Shown one piece after another: positions 55,084-63,693 of a DNA stretch of 64,000 nt. A program made the translations under genes and the position numbers. Each line of letters opens with the position of its first letter. Positions within the stretch are counted from its first letter, which is position 1. Source of the stretch: Ornithobacterium rhinotracheale (GTDB lineage: Bacteria; Bacteroidota; Bacteroidia; Flavobacteriales; Weeksellaceae); contig NZ_CP035107.1 of NCBI RefSeq assembly GCF_004088395.1, positions 62,001-126,000 of the forward strand, given 5' to 3'. The notes beneath the pieces were generated by a model. It searched no databases and was not told the origin of the DNA. It saw only the letters and a list, made by a program, of their open reading frames with translations.

Positions 55084-56283
55084 TTAAAAGATAAATAGAC
55101 TTAGATTAGTGTACGGAAAATCAAACCGCTTGGCAATTTCTGGATGTGTGTGTCGCCCTTTGAATAAGTAAATGGCACTTTGCACCCCGCGTTGTTGCGA
55201 AATCAATTTTTCAAAACCGCCGTCTTTGGCAATTTTAATTAAATATTCAATAAAGAAATTACTCAGAGCCTTGCTCGTGGTGCGTGCGTAGCGAGAGGCG
55301 ATGTTTGCCACGCCGTAGTGCACGACATCGTATTTGGTAAAAGTAGGCGACTCGTGCGTGGTGAGTTCCATGGAGTCAAAACAGCTGCCATTGCCCATGT
55401 TGGATTCGATGATGACGGCACCCGCTTTCATTTGGCTAACTAATTCTTCTGGGACGATGCTCGGCGTTCTTTTGTCGCATTCTATCGCACCGATGGCGAC
55501 ATCGCAGCGCATCAGAGCTTTACGGATTTCTTTTGGATCAAGCGTGCTAGTGGGAATGCGCTGATTCAAATCAATTTGCAATTGTCTTAAATTGGTGATT
55601 GCAGAATCAAAAATACGCACACTAGCACCCAATCCCGTAGCGGCACGAGCGGCGTATTCTGCAATGGAACCCGAACCGAAAATCACAATTTCAGTAGGTC
55701 TCACGCCTGCAATTCCACCAAGCATAGTGCCGTTGCCGTTGTTCGGTGTGGCGAGCAATTCGCCCGCAAGCAAAACAGCGGTGGTGCCTGTGATTTCAGA
55801 AAGTAGTCGTTTTACAGGGAAAGTGCCGTGCTCGTCTTGCAAAAATTCAGCACCTATGGCTGTGATTTTTTTAGCAGCGAGTTTTTCAAAATATCTTTTT
55901 TGGAGTGTATTGGGCATTACGCTAGAAATCAAAATACTCTGTGGTTGCATAAACCCGATTTCCTTTTCGGTAGGTGGAATAATTTTAATCACCACAGGTT
56001 GTGCAAAAACTTTCTTGCTGTCGTAAGCAATCTCTGCGCCCGCCTCAGAATATTGATTGTCGGTGAAATTAGCACCTTCGCCTGCCCCTGTTTCCACCAA
56101 AATGTGATGTCCGTTTTTGACTAAAACTTCCACGGCATCTGGCGTGAGTGCCACGCAGCGTTCTTGGAAATGTGATTCTTTAGGAATCCCGATTTGCAAT
56201 TTGCCCTTTTGAGTAGAAACGGCAAGCATTTCTTCCTTTGGCATTAAATCTTCTTTAGAAAAAGGTGTGTATATTTTTCCCAT
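55084..56283 (-). CDS. ald: Alanine dehydrogenase
   Basis: The enzyme interconverts L-alanine and pyruvate with NAD. The 399 residues have the N-terminal IGIPKESHFQERCVALTPDA, the pyruvate-binding PPTEKEI region and the Rossmann motif VIFGSGSIAEYAARAA (about 200-215). The C-terminal extension (about 330-399) with RYARTTSKALSNFFIEYL is typical of the flavobacterial form, which is longer than the Bacillus enzyme. NAD motif and length favour alanine dehydrogenase over transhydrogenase. Its ATG overlaps the tsaE stop by 1 base. Confidence 0.87.
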   Translation of the reverse strand: MGKIYTPFSKEDLMPKEEMLAVSTQKGKLQIGIPKESHFQERCVALTPDAVEVLVKNGHHILVETGAGEGANFTDNQYSEAGAEIAYDSKKVFAQPVVIKIIPPTEKEIGFMQPQSILISSVMPNTLQKRYFEKLAAKKITAIGAEFLQDEHGTFPVKRLLSEITGTTAVLLAGELLATPNNGNGTMLGGIAGVRPTEIVIFGSGSIAEYAARAATGLGASVRIFDSAITNLRQLQIDLNQRIPTSTLDPKEIRKALMRCDVAIGAIECDKRTPSIVPEELVSQMKAGAVIIESNMGNGSCFDSMELTTHESPTFTKYDVVHYGVANIASRYARTTSKALSNFFIEYLIKIAKDGGFEKLISQQRGVQSAIYLFKGRHTHPEIAKRFDFPYTNLSLFIF

Positions 56284-56690
56284 TATGTAAAGCTTATGTG
56301 GCGTTCGCCATCGTGGTTTTCAATATTGATACTGTGGTGATTTTCGGGCAAAAGGTTTTCGATTTTTTCTGGCCATTCCACAAAACAAAAATCACCCGAA
56401 TAAGCGTATTCCTCCCAGCCCATATCATAGGCTTCTTCTTCGGAATTGATGCGATAGAAATCAAAATGATACACGGTTCCTTTTTCGGTTTCGTATTCGT
56501 TTACCAGTGCATAAGTAGGGCTGCTCGCCTCATCTTCTGATTGCATAGCTTGCAACATCGCAGTGATGAGCGTTGTTTTTCCTACGCCCATTTCTCCACG
56601 AAACAAAACCACAGGTTTGTTTAGCTCAGCCACGATTGCCTGCGCAATTTGTGGTAAATCATTTTCTGTTTTGGCAATGAAAGTTTGCAT
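56283..56690 (-). CDS. tsaE: tRNA threonylcarbamoyladenosine ATPase TsaE
   Basis: TsaE is the small ATPase that, with TsaB and TsaD, makes t6A37 of ANN-decoding tRNAs. The 135 residues contain Walker A FRGEMGVGKTTLI (34-46) and the FDFYRI and WPEKIENLLP segments (about 74-113). It is the first gene of the minus-strand unit with ald, the DUF4258-like gene and HMG-CoA reductase. A minus-strand TATTTTTG box lies at 56710-56717. Confidence 0.92.
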   Translation of the reverse strand: MQTFIAKTENDLPQIAQAIVAELNKPVVLFRGEMGVGKTTLITAMLQAMQSEDEASSPTYALVNEYETEKGTVYHFDFYRINSEEEAYDMGWEEYAYSGDFCFVEWPEKIENLLPENHHSINIENHDGERHISFT

Positions 56691-56771
56691 ATTTCAATTT
56701 CTAATCCAACAAAAATAAGGATTGTAATTTATAAGTTTGTATTTTTACCTAAAATTTAATACTAAAAACTT

Positions 56772-57167
56772 ATGGCTTTCAAAGATTTTTTTGAATATGA
56801 GATAAAAAAACTCATCGATTTGCTACAAATGTTGCTCACGCACGACAATTTGGAATTAAAAGATTTGCTCGGTACTGAAGATTTGCAGGAAAGATTGCAG
56901 CATTTTCAAACAGCTTTTGCTGAAAATCACGAAATGCAAGAACGCTTTTTGTCCTCTCGCGAAGTGGAACAAAATCATCTAGAATTTGCCAAAGAATGCT
57001 TTAGATTAGCCATTTTGCTTAAAGAAAAAAATCCGAATTTGGCACATTTTTACGCCACACTCGGGCAAAAGATTGAAAATATCGGATTAACTATTTTTAG
57101 TTTCACGACTGATTTTAGCCTTCAAAATGAAATCCGTGAACTAAAAAAACAATGGAAAAATAGCTAA
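56772..57167 (+). CDS. Hypothetical helical protein
   Basis: I do not recognise this 131-residue protein. It is predicted to be all helical, with several Leu-rich amphipathic segments (LIDLLQMLLTH, FAKECFRLAILLKEK) and no signal peptide. It starts about 30 bases after a TAAGTTTG box (56732-56739) and ends 13 bases from the convergent rimK gene. It is probably real, given its length and clean boundaries. Confidence 0.6.
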   Translation: MAFKDFFEYEIKKLIDLLQMLLTHDNLELKDLLGTEDLQERLQHFQTAFAENHEMQERFLSSREVEQNHLEFAKECFRLAILLKEKNPNLAHFYATLGQKIENIGLTIFSFTTDFSLQNEIRELKKQWKNS

Positions 57168-57179
57168 AAAATGAATTTT

Positions 57180-58094
57180 TTAACCATTATTTCTATCAAT
57201 TTTCAATGATTTTCGGCTGACGCCCCATTCGGTATATTTTATCATTTCCTCGGCAATGTTTATATCGGTAGCGGCCTCAATCCCCTCTAGTCCTGGGGAG
57301 GAATTAACTTCCAAGATGAGCGGGCCTCTGCGTGAGCGAATTAAATCCACTCCTGCAATTTTAAGCCCCATGGTTTTACATGCTTTAATGGCTATTTTCT
57401 CTTCTTGAGGACTTAAATGGGCAGGAGTCCCCATGCCGCCACGATGAATATTTGAACGGAAATCGCCTGTTTTCCCCTCGCGGCGCATACAAGCCACTAC
57501 GCGATCATTAATTACAAAAACGCGCAAATCTACACCCTTGGCTTCTTTTATAAATTCTTGCACCACAAATTTAGCGCCCAAACTCTGCAAAGCCTCTATG
57601 GTGCTCACGGCAGACATTTTAGAGTCCAAAAGCATTACGCCCAAACCTTGAGTGCCTTCAAGCACTTTTACTACGACAGGAGCCCCGCCCATGTAGTCTA
57701 CGATTTGCTCGACATTCCACTGGTTTTCTGGGGAGAAATGCAGCGTTTTGGGGAAATCAATTCCTTCGCGAGAAAGAAGTTGCATACTGCGGAGTTTATC
57801 GCGCGAGCGGAGTAGAGCATTGCTGTGCAAGGTGGTAAAAATGTTCATCATTTCATATTGGCGAATCACCGCCGCACCATATTGCGTAAAGGTTGTCCCT
57901 ATTCTGGGGATAATGGCATCTACTTGCCCAATGTCATCGCCCTCTACTAGAATCTGTGGCGAATTTTTTTGCATTAAAAGTTTGCAATTCAACGGATCAA
58001 TCATTTCGATATCATGACCTCTCTCTTCGGCTTCCTCTATAAGCCTCGCTGTGGAATAAATATACTCGCTTCGCGATAAAATAACTAGCTTCAT
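57180..58094 (-). CDS. rimK: RimK-like ATP-grasp glutamate ligase
   Basis: An ATP-grasp ligase of 304 residues, of the family that adds glutamates to ribosomal protein S6 or makes polyglutamate. It shows MKLVILSRSEYIYSTARLI, the ATP-binding VVKVLEGTQGLGVML (about 140-154), MRREGKTGDFRSNIHRGG, and the metal-binding ILEVNSSPGLEGIE. The catalytic set is complete. It has its own promoter at 58103-58135 and no operon partner. Target in this organism is not known. Confidence 0.9.
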   Translation of the reverse strand: MKLVILSRSEYIYSTARLIEEAEERGHDIEMIDPLNCKLLMQKNSPQILVEGDDIGQVDAIIPRIGTTFTQYGAAVIRQYEMMNIFTTLHSNALLRSRDKLRSMQLLSREGIDFPKTLHFSPENQWNVEQIVDYMGGAPVVVKVLEGTQGLGVMLLDSKMSAVSTIEALQSLGAKFVVQEFIKEAKGVDLRVFVINDRVVACMRREGKTGDFRSNIHRGGMGTPAHLSPQEEKIAIKACKTMGLKIAGVDLIRSRRGPLILEVNSSPGLEGIEAATDINIAEEMIKYTEWGVSRKSLKIDRNNG

Positions 58095-58102
58095 TCGGAT
58101 TG

Positions 58103-58135
58103 CAAAGTAAGGGAATTTTTATGCATTTGGACAAA
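58103..58135 (-). promoter_or_regulatory. Probable promoter of rimK
   Basis: On the minus strand TTTG (58132-58135), 21 bases, then TTACTTTG (58103-58110). The -7 box differs from TAnnTTTG at its second base. It is only 8 bases before the ATG, so the leader would be very short or absent. Confidence 0.5.
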
Positions 58136-58191
58136 AAAACTTAAATTTCTACGCTAAAATTTTTTCGCTAGATAAAAAAATATAAAATTTT

Positions 58192-58223
58192 ATTGATAAA
58201 CTGAATTTTATTCTTTACTTTTA
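58192..58223 (+). promoter_or_regulatory. Promoter of the small membrane protein gene
   Basis: ATTG (58192-58195), 20 bases, then TACTTTTA (58216-58223). Each box differs from consensus at one base. It lies 20 bases before the ATG at 58244. Confidence 0.55.
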
Positions 58224-58243
58224 CGCCCATAAATCATAGTATT

Positions 58244-58453
58244 ATGGGACAATTCTTAGGATTTTTATTCTTTTTAACGATGGCAATGTGTGGTTTTTGG
58301 TGTTTAACTTTTTTGGTAAGCATCGTGCCGTATTGGTTAACTTATGGCGTTGCTGAGCGTTTTGGAAAAATCAATAAAAATAGCGACCCAGACGAAGTGC
58401 GTAGAAAATTGCTTTCTGAGCAATCTGGGGTAGAAGTTTTATATAAAAAATAA
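58244..58453 (+). CDS. Hypothetical small membrane protein
   Basis: A 69-residue protein with one long or two short hydrophobic segments (about 4-35; FLFFLTMAMCGFWCLTF and VSIVPYWLTYGV) and a charged C-terminal tail with DPDEVRRKLLSEQ. Similar small inner-membrane proteins are common in flavobacteria, but I cannot name a family. It is preceded by a promoter and followed by the hairpin at 58476-58526. Confidence 0.65.
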   Translation: MGQFLGFLFFLTMAMCGFWCLTFLVSIVPYWLTYGVAERFGKINKNSDPDEVRRKLLSEQSGVEVLYKK

Positions 58454-58475
58454 GACCAATCGTTTTATACATTTA

Positions 58476-58526
58476 AAAAAATCTCATACATTGCATACTA
58501 TAAAATTGTAGTGTATGAGATTTTTT
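58476..58526 (+). terminator. Hairpin with T-run that contains a start codon
   Basis: The arms 58476-58490 and 58512-58526 are a perfect 15-base inverted repeat around a 21-base loop; inner bases ACTA (58497-58500) and TAGT (58508-58511) extend it. The right arm ends in six T, so it looks like a rho-independent terminator for the small membrane gene. The ATG of the next gene (58515-58517) is inside the right arm. It may act both as terminator and as a lid on translation initiation. Confidence 0.72.
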
Positions 58527-58919
58527 GTGTCCTTATTATTCAGTTTTTTTCTTTTGAGTTGTGCTACACAACCCGTAGCAAATCATAAAGAGCTTAAGAT
58601 AGAGCCCAACGACGAAGGCGAGTATGACATTGAGGTACTAGACTCTGGTTATGATACTTTTTTAGCCACCAAGGCTTTTCCTGAAAGTTACTTTACCGAA
58701 TCGTATTTAAAACAGCGAAATTTAGTTTTAGTCAATAATTGGAATGCACGCCATAGCCAGCCACGCGTGTACAATCCTAATATTTACGAAGTGTATATTG
58801 ACTATAATCCGCAGATTAATTATGGGCTAAATTTTGAATGGAAGCTGTTTAACTTCTTCATGTTTGTAGAGTGGCAAACGGGCGAGCGCATCGATGGTTT
58901 GGAGCCAAGATTTAGATAA
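58515..58919 (+). CDS. DUF6146-like lipoprotein
   Basis: A 134-residue lipoprotein with signal MRFFVSLLFSFFLLSC (lipid cysteine 16). The mature domain has YDIEVLDSGYDTFLATKAFP, ESYLKQRNLVLVNNWNARH and NPQINYGLNFEWKLFNFFMF, which resembles flavobacterial proteins listed as DUF6146. Function unknown. No later start would keep the lipoprotein signal, so the ATG at 58515 is firm although it lies within the hairpin. Confidence 0.75.
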   Translation: MRFFVSLLFSFFLLSCATQPVANHKELKIEPNDEGEYDIEVLDSGYDTFLATKAFPESYFTESYLKQRNLVLVNNWNARHSQPRVYNPNIYEVYIDYNPQINYGLNFEWKLFNFFMFVEWQTGERIDGLEPRFR

Positions 58920-58966
58920 AAAACTTTTCAATTAAAAATCGTTGAGAAAATAATATCTTTGCAGCC

Positions 58967-60067
58967 ATGATTCAGAGCGAAACTTTACAGGATTTAGAAC
59001 AACGCGTGCAAAATCTGCACACCTATTTGGAAATAGAGAAAAAGAAAATCGAAATTTTAAATGACGAGGAAAAAGCCGCTTCGCCCGAGTTTTGGGACGA
59101 TCCTAAGTCGGCACAAAATCATTTAAAACAATTGCAGTCCAAAAAGAATTGGGTAAACGATTATCAAGCCATTGAGCAAGCTACCAACGACTTGAAGGTT
59201 TTGTATGAATTTTACAAAGAATTGGGCGAAGGTTCTGAAGAAGAAATCGATGCGCAATACGCCAAGGCACTCGAAAAATTAGAAAAAATCGAATTTAGAA
59301 ATATGCTTTCTGAGGAAGGCGACGATATGAGTGCTGTGCTACAAATCACAGCAGGTGCGGGCGGAACAGAAAGTTGCGACTGGGCAAGTATGCTAATGCG
59401 TATGTATCTAATGTGGGCAGAAAAAAACGGCTACAAAGTAAAAGAGCTGAACTACCAAGATGGCGATGTGGCGGGCGTAAAAACAGTAACGCTCGAAATA
59501 GAAGGAGAATATGCCTTCGGCTACCTAAAAGGAGAAAATGGTGTGCACCGTTTGGTGAGGATTTCCCCGTTTGATTCCAATGCCAAACGCCACACAAGTT
59601 TCGTATCGGTGTATGTGTATCCGCTTGTAGATGACACAATTGAAATCGACATCAACCCAAACGATGTGGAAATGCAAACTTCTCGCTCTGGTGGAGCTGG
59701 TGGACAAAATGTAAACAAAGTAGAAACCAAAGTGCAATTAACCCACAAGCCTACGGGAATTGTGGTAGTGTGCCAAGTGGAACGCTCTCAGCTTGCCAAC
59801 CGTGAGCGCGCTATGCAAATGCTTAAATCTGAATTATACAAAATTGAGCTAGAAAAAAGAATGGAAGCCCGCAATGAAATTGAGGCTAATAAGAAAAGCA
59901 TCGAATGGGGGAGCCAAATCCGAAATTATGTGATGCACCCCTACAAACTGGTGAAAGATGTGCGCACTGCCGAAGAAACCTCTGATGTAGATAGCGTGAT
60001 GAACGGAAACATTGACGATTTCTTGAAGTCTTACTTAATGTTTATGGGACAAAAAGACACAGAATAG
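58967..60067 (+). CDS. prfB: Peptide chain release factor 2
   Basis: RF2 ends translation at UGA and UAA. The 366 residues have the SPF codon-recognition tripeptide in RISPFDSN, the GGQ motif in [16 protein letters not shown] and the RF-typical [16 protein letters not shown]. It reads through in a single frame: the region matching the programmed frameshift of E. coli prfB (near residue 25) has no in-frame stop. A TATCTTTG box (58954-58961) ends 5 bases before the ATG. Confidence 0.95.
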   Translation: MIQSETLQDLEQRVQNLHTYLEIEKKKIEILNDEEKAASPEFWDDPKSAQNHLKQLQSKKNWVNDYQAIEQATNDLKVLYEFYKELGEGSEEEIDAQYAKALEKLEKIEFRNMLSEEGDDMSAVLQITAGAGGTESCDWASMLMRMYLMWAEKNGYKVKELNYQDGDVAGVKTVTLEIEGEYAFGYLKGENGVHRLVRISPFDSNAKRHTSFVSVYVYPLVDDTIEIDINPNDVEMQTSRSGGAGGQNVNKVETKVQLTHKPTGIVVVCQVERSQLANRERAMQMLKSELYKIELEKRMEARNEIEANKKSIEWGSQIRNYVMHPYKLVKDVRTAEETSDVDSVMNGNIDDFLKSYLMFMGQKDTE

Positions 60068-60090
60068 AATAATAACTGAAATATTTAAAT

Positions 60091-60128
60091 AACAAAGGAC
60101 CGGTTCATCAATGAGTCGGTCCTTTGTT
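60091..60128 (+). terminator. Rho-independent terminator after prfB
   Basis: AACAAAGGACCG (60091-60102) pairs perfectly with CGGTCCTTTGTT (60117-60128) around a 14-base loop. It lies between the convergent prfB and norB genes; the T-rich 3' side fits prfB best. Confidence 0.82.
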
Positions 60129-60151
60129 TCTATTTTAAGTTTAAAATTTTA

Positions 60152-62395
60152 CTATCTCTTATCGGTAAGAGACCAGCCGGTTTTTAAACCAATGATAAAA
60201 ATAACTAAGAGTAACTCTCCTGAGGCTAACATAATGTCTCCAGGAACTCTTAACCATCTTAGTGTCTGCATTGTATCACTTTGCATAAATTCTGCTGAAC
60301 GGGCATACCAATAGCCGTCTTGTATTGACGCGATAGATTGTAAAATACCCATAGGCAAGATACTTATTGTAACCATAACGAACAAGCCAATATTGATTAG
60401 CCAAAAAGACCATCCTAACAATTTGTTGTTCCAATTTCTTTCAGGATAAAGCCCTCTCAGAACAAACATCATAAGACCAATTCCTAGAATTCCATAAACT
60501 CCGAATAAGGCTGCGTGCCCGTGGACTGCAGTGGTATTTAATCCTTGTAAATAGTACAATGCGATAGGAGGATTAATAGCAAAACCAAAAATTCCAGCAC
60601 CTAAGAAGTTCCAAAAACACATTGCAATAAAGCAGTAAATTGGCCATTTATAAGCTTGGATCCATTTTGTAGTTTTACTGAGTTGATAGTTCTGATAAGC
60701 TTCAATACCTATTAATACCAAAGGAACAATTTCTAAAGCACTAAAGGTTGCTCCTAAAGCTAATACTGCGGTAGGGGTTGCACTAAAATATAGGTGGTGA
60801 AAAGTTCCGAGAATACCTCCAGCAAGGAATATTATTGTAGAAAATAATACAGCAACTGTAGCAGATTTTAATCTTAATAAACCTAATCGGGTAAAAAGGA
60901 AAGCAGCGACTACTGTAGCAAAAACCTCAAAGAAGCCTTCAACCCATAAGTGGACAACCCACCATCTCCAATATTCAGCAACTGCCATATGTGCTTGTCT
61001 TCCATACATTAGACCAGCTCCGTAAAAAAGAGCAATAGCTACAGCAGAGAGAGTAAATAGGATAATCAAATGTCTGTCTCCTCCTTTTCTTTTAATTGCA
61101 GGGAGTAAAGCTCTAACCATTAAAAATAACCATAGGAATAGTCCTATAAATAGGAGTATTTGCCAAACTCTACCTAACTCTACATATTCATAGCCTTGAT
61201 GTCCAAATAGGAAGTTGTCTACTAATCCCAATTTTTGCATAACTCCAAACCATTGCCCTGCTAATGATCCCAAAACAATAAAAAGTAAAGCTCCAAACAA
61301 AATATTAACACCTAGTGCTTGGTATTTTGGCTCGTGTTTTGAAACTGCAGGAGCAATATAAAGCCCTGTAGCTAACCAAGAGGTAGCTATCCATAAAATA
61401 GCGAGTTGAACATGCCAGCTTCTAGACACGGATTGTGGTAAATATTCATCTAGAGGAAATCCATAAAAGGCATTCCCTTCAACTCCATAATGTGCCGTAA
61501 TTACTCCAGCTAGCATTTGAACTATGATCAGTAAAGAGACCACCCATATATATTTCAAGGTTGCTTTCATTGAAGGAGTGGGTTTCATATTCCTTAGAGG
61601 ATCTTCTATAGGTAAATCTTCATTAATCTCTTCATCTTTATTTTTTGTATGGTAAAAAACTAATATAGCAACACCTACTAAAAGTAGTAGAACGCTGAAA
61701 CCTGACCACATATGGATAGAAGTTGGAGGTTCGTTTCCTATAAGTGGCTCATGTGGCCAATTATTGGTATATGTTATTCGTTCACCGGGTCTATTAGTAC
61801 TACAAACCCAAGTACTCCAAGCAAAAAATGCATTCATTTTTTGCATTCTTTCAGGATCTTTAATGGTGTTTTTAGGAATTGCGTAATGCTCTCTTAGTTC
61901 ATTCATAGCAACTCCATCCATGAATAAATTTTCATAGTAAGAAGCTAACTCTTTTTGTGCCTTAGCTCTTTCTACGCTTATTACAATCTCATTTTTATCA
62001 GGATTAAAGGTGTTTTCTCTAATTTCTTTTTTGAGTAATACTTTGTATTTAGCTTGTTCATCTTCCGTTAAAGAATTATAATCCTTACCATCTTTTTCAG
62101 CTAAGGAATTCAAAAGAATTACAGATTCTCTATGTAAATAATCTGCGGTCCAATCAGGAGCAATATAAGCTCCATGCCCCCAAATACTACCAACAGTTTG
62201 TCCTCCTATTGATTGCCAAACATTTTGTCCATCTCTAATATCTTGTCCCGTAGCTAAAACTTCGCCTTCTACACTTACGATTTTATCTGGAATGGGAGGA
62301 ACTTCACGATAAATCTCTATTCCATAAAAAATCAATACGGCAAATGAGCAAATGATGACTGCAGCTAGCCATCTCCAAAGATTTTTAGGTGTCAT
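60152..62395 (-). CDS. norB: Quinol-dependent nitric oxide reductase (qNOR)
   Basis: A single-chain qNOR that reduces two NO to N2O with quinol electrons. The 747 residues have an N-terminal helix (about 10-30), a periplasmic cytochrome-c-like domain without a CxxCH haem motif (about 35-220), then about twelve helices of a haem-copper-type core: VEGFFEVFATVVAAF, FHHLYFSATPTAVLALG and TTAVHGHAALFGVYG with the haem b, b3 and FeB histidines and the FeB glutamate. It follows the ric gene by 10 bases. It probably detoxifies host or environmental NO rather than completing denitrification, since no other denitrification genes are here. Confidence 0.94.
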   Translation of the reverse strand: MTPKNLWRWLAAVIICSFAVLIFYGIEIYREVPPIPDKIVSVEGEVLATGQDIRDGQNVWQSIGGQTVGSIWGHGAYIAPDWTADYLHRESVILLNSLAEKDGKDYNSLTEDEQAKYKVLLKKEIRENTFNPDKNEIVISVERAKAQKELASYYENLFMDGVAMNELREHYAIPKNTIKDPERMQKMNAFFAWSTWVCSTNRPGERITYTNNWPHEPLIGNEPPTSIHMWSGFSVLLLLVGVAILVFYHTKNKDEEINEDLPIEDPLRNMKPTPSMKATLKYIWVVSLLIIVQMLAGVITAHYGVEGNAFYGFPLDEYLPQSVSRSWHVQLAILWIATSWLATGLYIAPAVSKHEPKYQALGVNILFGALLFIVLGSLAGQWFGVMQKLGLVDNFLFGHQGYEYVELGRVWQILLFIGLFLWLFLMVRALLPAIKRKGGDRHLIILFTLSAVAIALFYGAGLMYGRQAHMAVAEYWRWWVVHLWVEGFFEVFATVVAAFLFTRLGLLRLKSATVAVLFSTIIFLAGGILGTFHHLYFSATPTAVLALGATFSALEIVPLVLIGIEAYQNYQLSKTTKWIQAYKWPIYCFIAMCFWNFLGAGIFGFAINPPIALYYLQGLNTTAVHGHAALFGVYGILGIGLMMFVLRGLYPERNWNNKLLGWSFWLINIGLFVMVTISILPMGILQSIASIQDGYWYARSAEFMQSDTMQTLRWLRVPGDIMLASGELLLVIFIIGLKTGWSLTDKR

Positions 62396-62405
62396 AATTT
62401 AAAGA

Positions 62406-63128
62406 TTAATTTCTTAATTTATTTTCTAATTTAATGGCTGAGGGAAACAGAATATTATTTTCTAAATGAATGTGCTTATGCAAATCCTCTTCAAACTCCT
62501 GTAGCATAGCAAAAGTTACTTTATAAGTACTGCAAGCATCGGCTGGTGGCGTATATTGATCTGTCAAGGTAGCAATTTTAGCCATGATCTCGCCTGCATT
62601 TTCGTGGTCTTGTTTCATCATAGCAATTGGGTTTTCTACCGTACCGAAATGTGAATGTGGCATTTCTTCCCCGCTTCTTTCTACAGCCACCATTTGACGA
62701 ATGAATGGGAATAGCACTTGCTCCTCTTTCATAAAATGTTCTGCCAACTCTTGAGTAATCAGTTTAAACTCTTGGTCAATTTCAAGCAATTCAGGATGAC
62801 GCTCACCGTGCACGCGACAGAGTTTGTTTAGGAATTGTAATAAAACAGGTACTCGATCTTCCACATAGCGGTGATGTGTTTTCTCGATATAATCTGCCAA
62901 TAAATCGAGCGGAAAGCTTTTGAAATCAATTCCTTCTGCATTTTTCTGTTTAGCCTTAGCTAAATCTTCTAAAATTTGCTCATAATTCAGATTTTTTTGC
63001 TCACAAACTTCTTGCAGAGCCCGCCCGCCACGGCAGCAGAAATCGATTTTATATTTTTTGAACACTGCAGCTGTTCTAAAATCTTCAGCTACAAATTCTC
63101 CGATGGTTTTTGGGTTTAAATTTTCCAT
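62406..63128 (-). CDS. ric: Iron-sulfur cluster repair di-iron protein (RIC/ScdA)
   Basis: RIC repairs iron-sulfur clusters damaged by NO or oxidants. The 240 residues have the ScdA N-terminal domain with KYKIDFCCRGGRALQE (about 26-41, the CC pair) and a hemerythrin-like domain with iron ligands in KTHHRYVEDRVP, HGERHPEL, HFMKEEQVLFPF, MKQDHENAG and HKHIHLENNILFP. It is the first gene of the ric-norB unit, and both are NO-stress genes. A TAAATTTG box on the minus strand (63188-63195) is inside the inverted repeat described below. Confidence 0.94.
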   Translation of the reverse strand: MENLNPKTIGEFVAEDFRTAAVFKKYKIDFCCRGGRALQEVCEQKNLNYEQILEDLAKAKQKNAEGIDFKSFPLDLLADYIEKTHHRYVEDRVPVLLQFLNKLCRVHGERHPELLEIDQEFKLITQELAEHFMKEEQVLFPFIRQMVAVERSGEEMPHSHFGTVENPIAMMKQDHENAGEIMAKIATLTDQYTPPADACSTYKVTFAMLQEFEEDLHKHIHLENNILFPSAIKLENKLRN

Positions 63129-63186
63129 ATAAATATATTTTTTAGTATTTAATTGAAGGACAAATTTACAATAAAATTTAAAAAAG

Positions 63187-63244
63187 ACAAATTTATCCGA
63201 AAAACAAAATCGTTAAATTTTTTAATCATGTCAGATAAATTTGT
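63187..63244. promoter_or_regulatory. Divergent promoter region with operator-like inverted repeat
   Basis: ACAAATTTATC (63187-63197) is repeated in inverted form as GATAAATTTGT (63234-63244); with one mismatch the repeat extends to 14 bases each side. Each arm contains a TAAATTTG -7 box reading outward, toward ric on the minus strand and toward the lipoprotein gene on the plus strand. A second inverted pair, TCCGAAA (63196-63202) and TTTCGGA (63247-63253), overlaps. This could be a shared binding site of an NO-responsive regulator, or only the two promoters. Confidence 0.6.
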
Positions 63245-63276
63245 AATTTCGGAAAGTCTTTAAAAATAGTTAAGAA

Positions 63277-63693
63277 ATGAAAAATAAAATTCTTCTACTT
63301 TTAATGTTCCTGTTTGCGTTTTCGGCATGTGAGCAATTTGGAGACAATGAGTTGCATGTCCTGAAGGGGAGGTTAATCGATACCAAGGGGCAAGCGGTGC
63401 CAAATGCTAAATTGAAGATGCTAGCCTTTAGAGAAGGTGTTGTGATTGCCAAAGGATTGAGCGATGAGCAAGGTTATTTCAATATTGTTTATCCTAGTAC
63501 AGAGGTGGTTAATTTTTCTGGATTATATTAGAATCCAGAGCTGACGGTAGAGGGATTTTCTTTTGTGGAGATGCACGACAATAAGCCCTATAAATATCAA
63601 TGGCATGAAATTCCAGAGTCGAAAAATGAAAAAGGGAATTTCAGTTATGTGATTAATTTAAAGGATTTAAAAGTGGAGAGAAATGAGAAATAA
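63277..63693 (+). pseudogene. Lipoprotein with carboxypeptidase-regulatory-like domain, broken by an internal TAG
   Basis: The reading frame starts with a lipoprotein signal (MKNKILLLLMFLFAFSAC) and a CarboxypepD_reg-like beta-domain, KGRLIDTKGQAVPNAKLK (about residues 30-47) and LSDEQGYFNIVYPS. A TAG at 63529-63531 (codon 85) interrupts it, after which the same frame stays open for 53 codons (NPELTVEGFSFVEMHDN...) to a TAA at 63691. Reading through would give 138 residues, a normal domain length. A single base change from CAG or TAT would explain it. Confidence 0.72.

Noticed and set aside
58967-59060. Programmed frameshift site in prfB
   Set aside because: There is no in-frame stop and no CTTTGA-like slippery sequence at the corresponding position.
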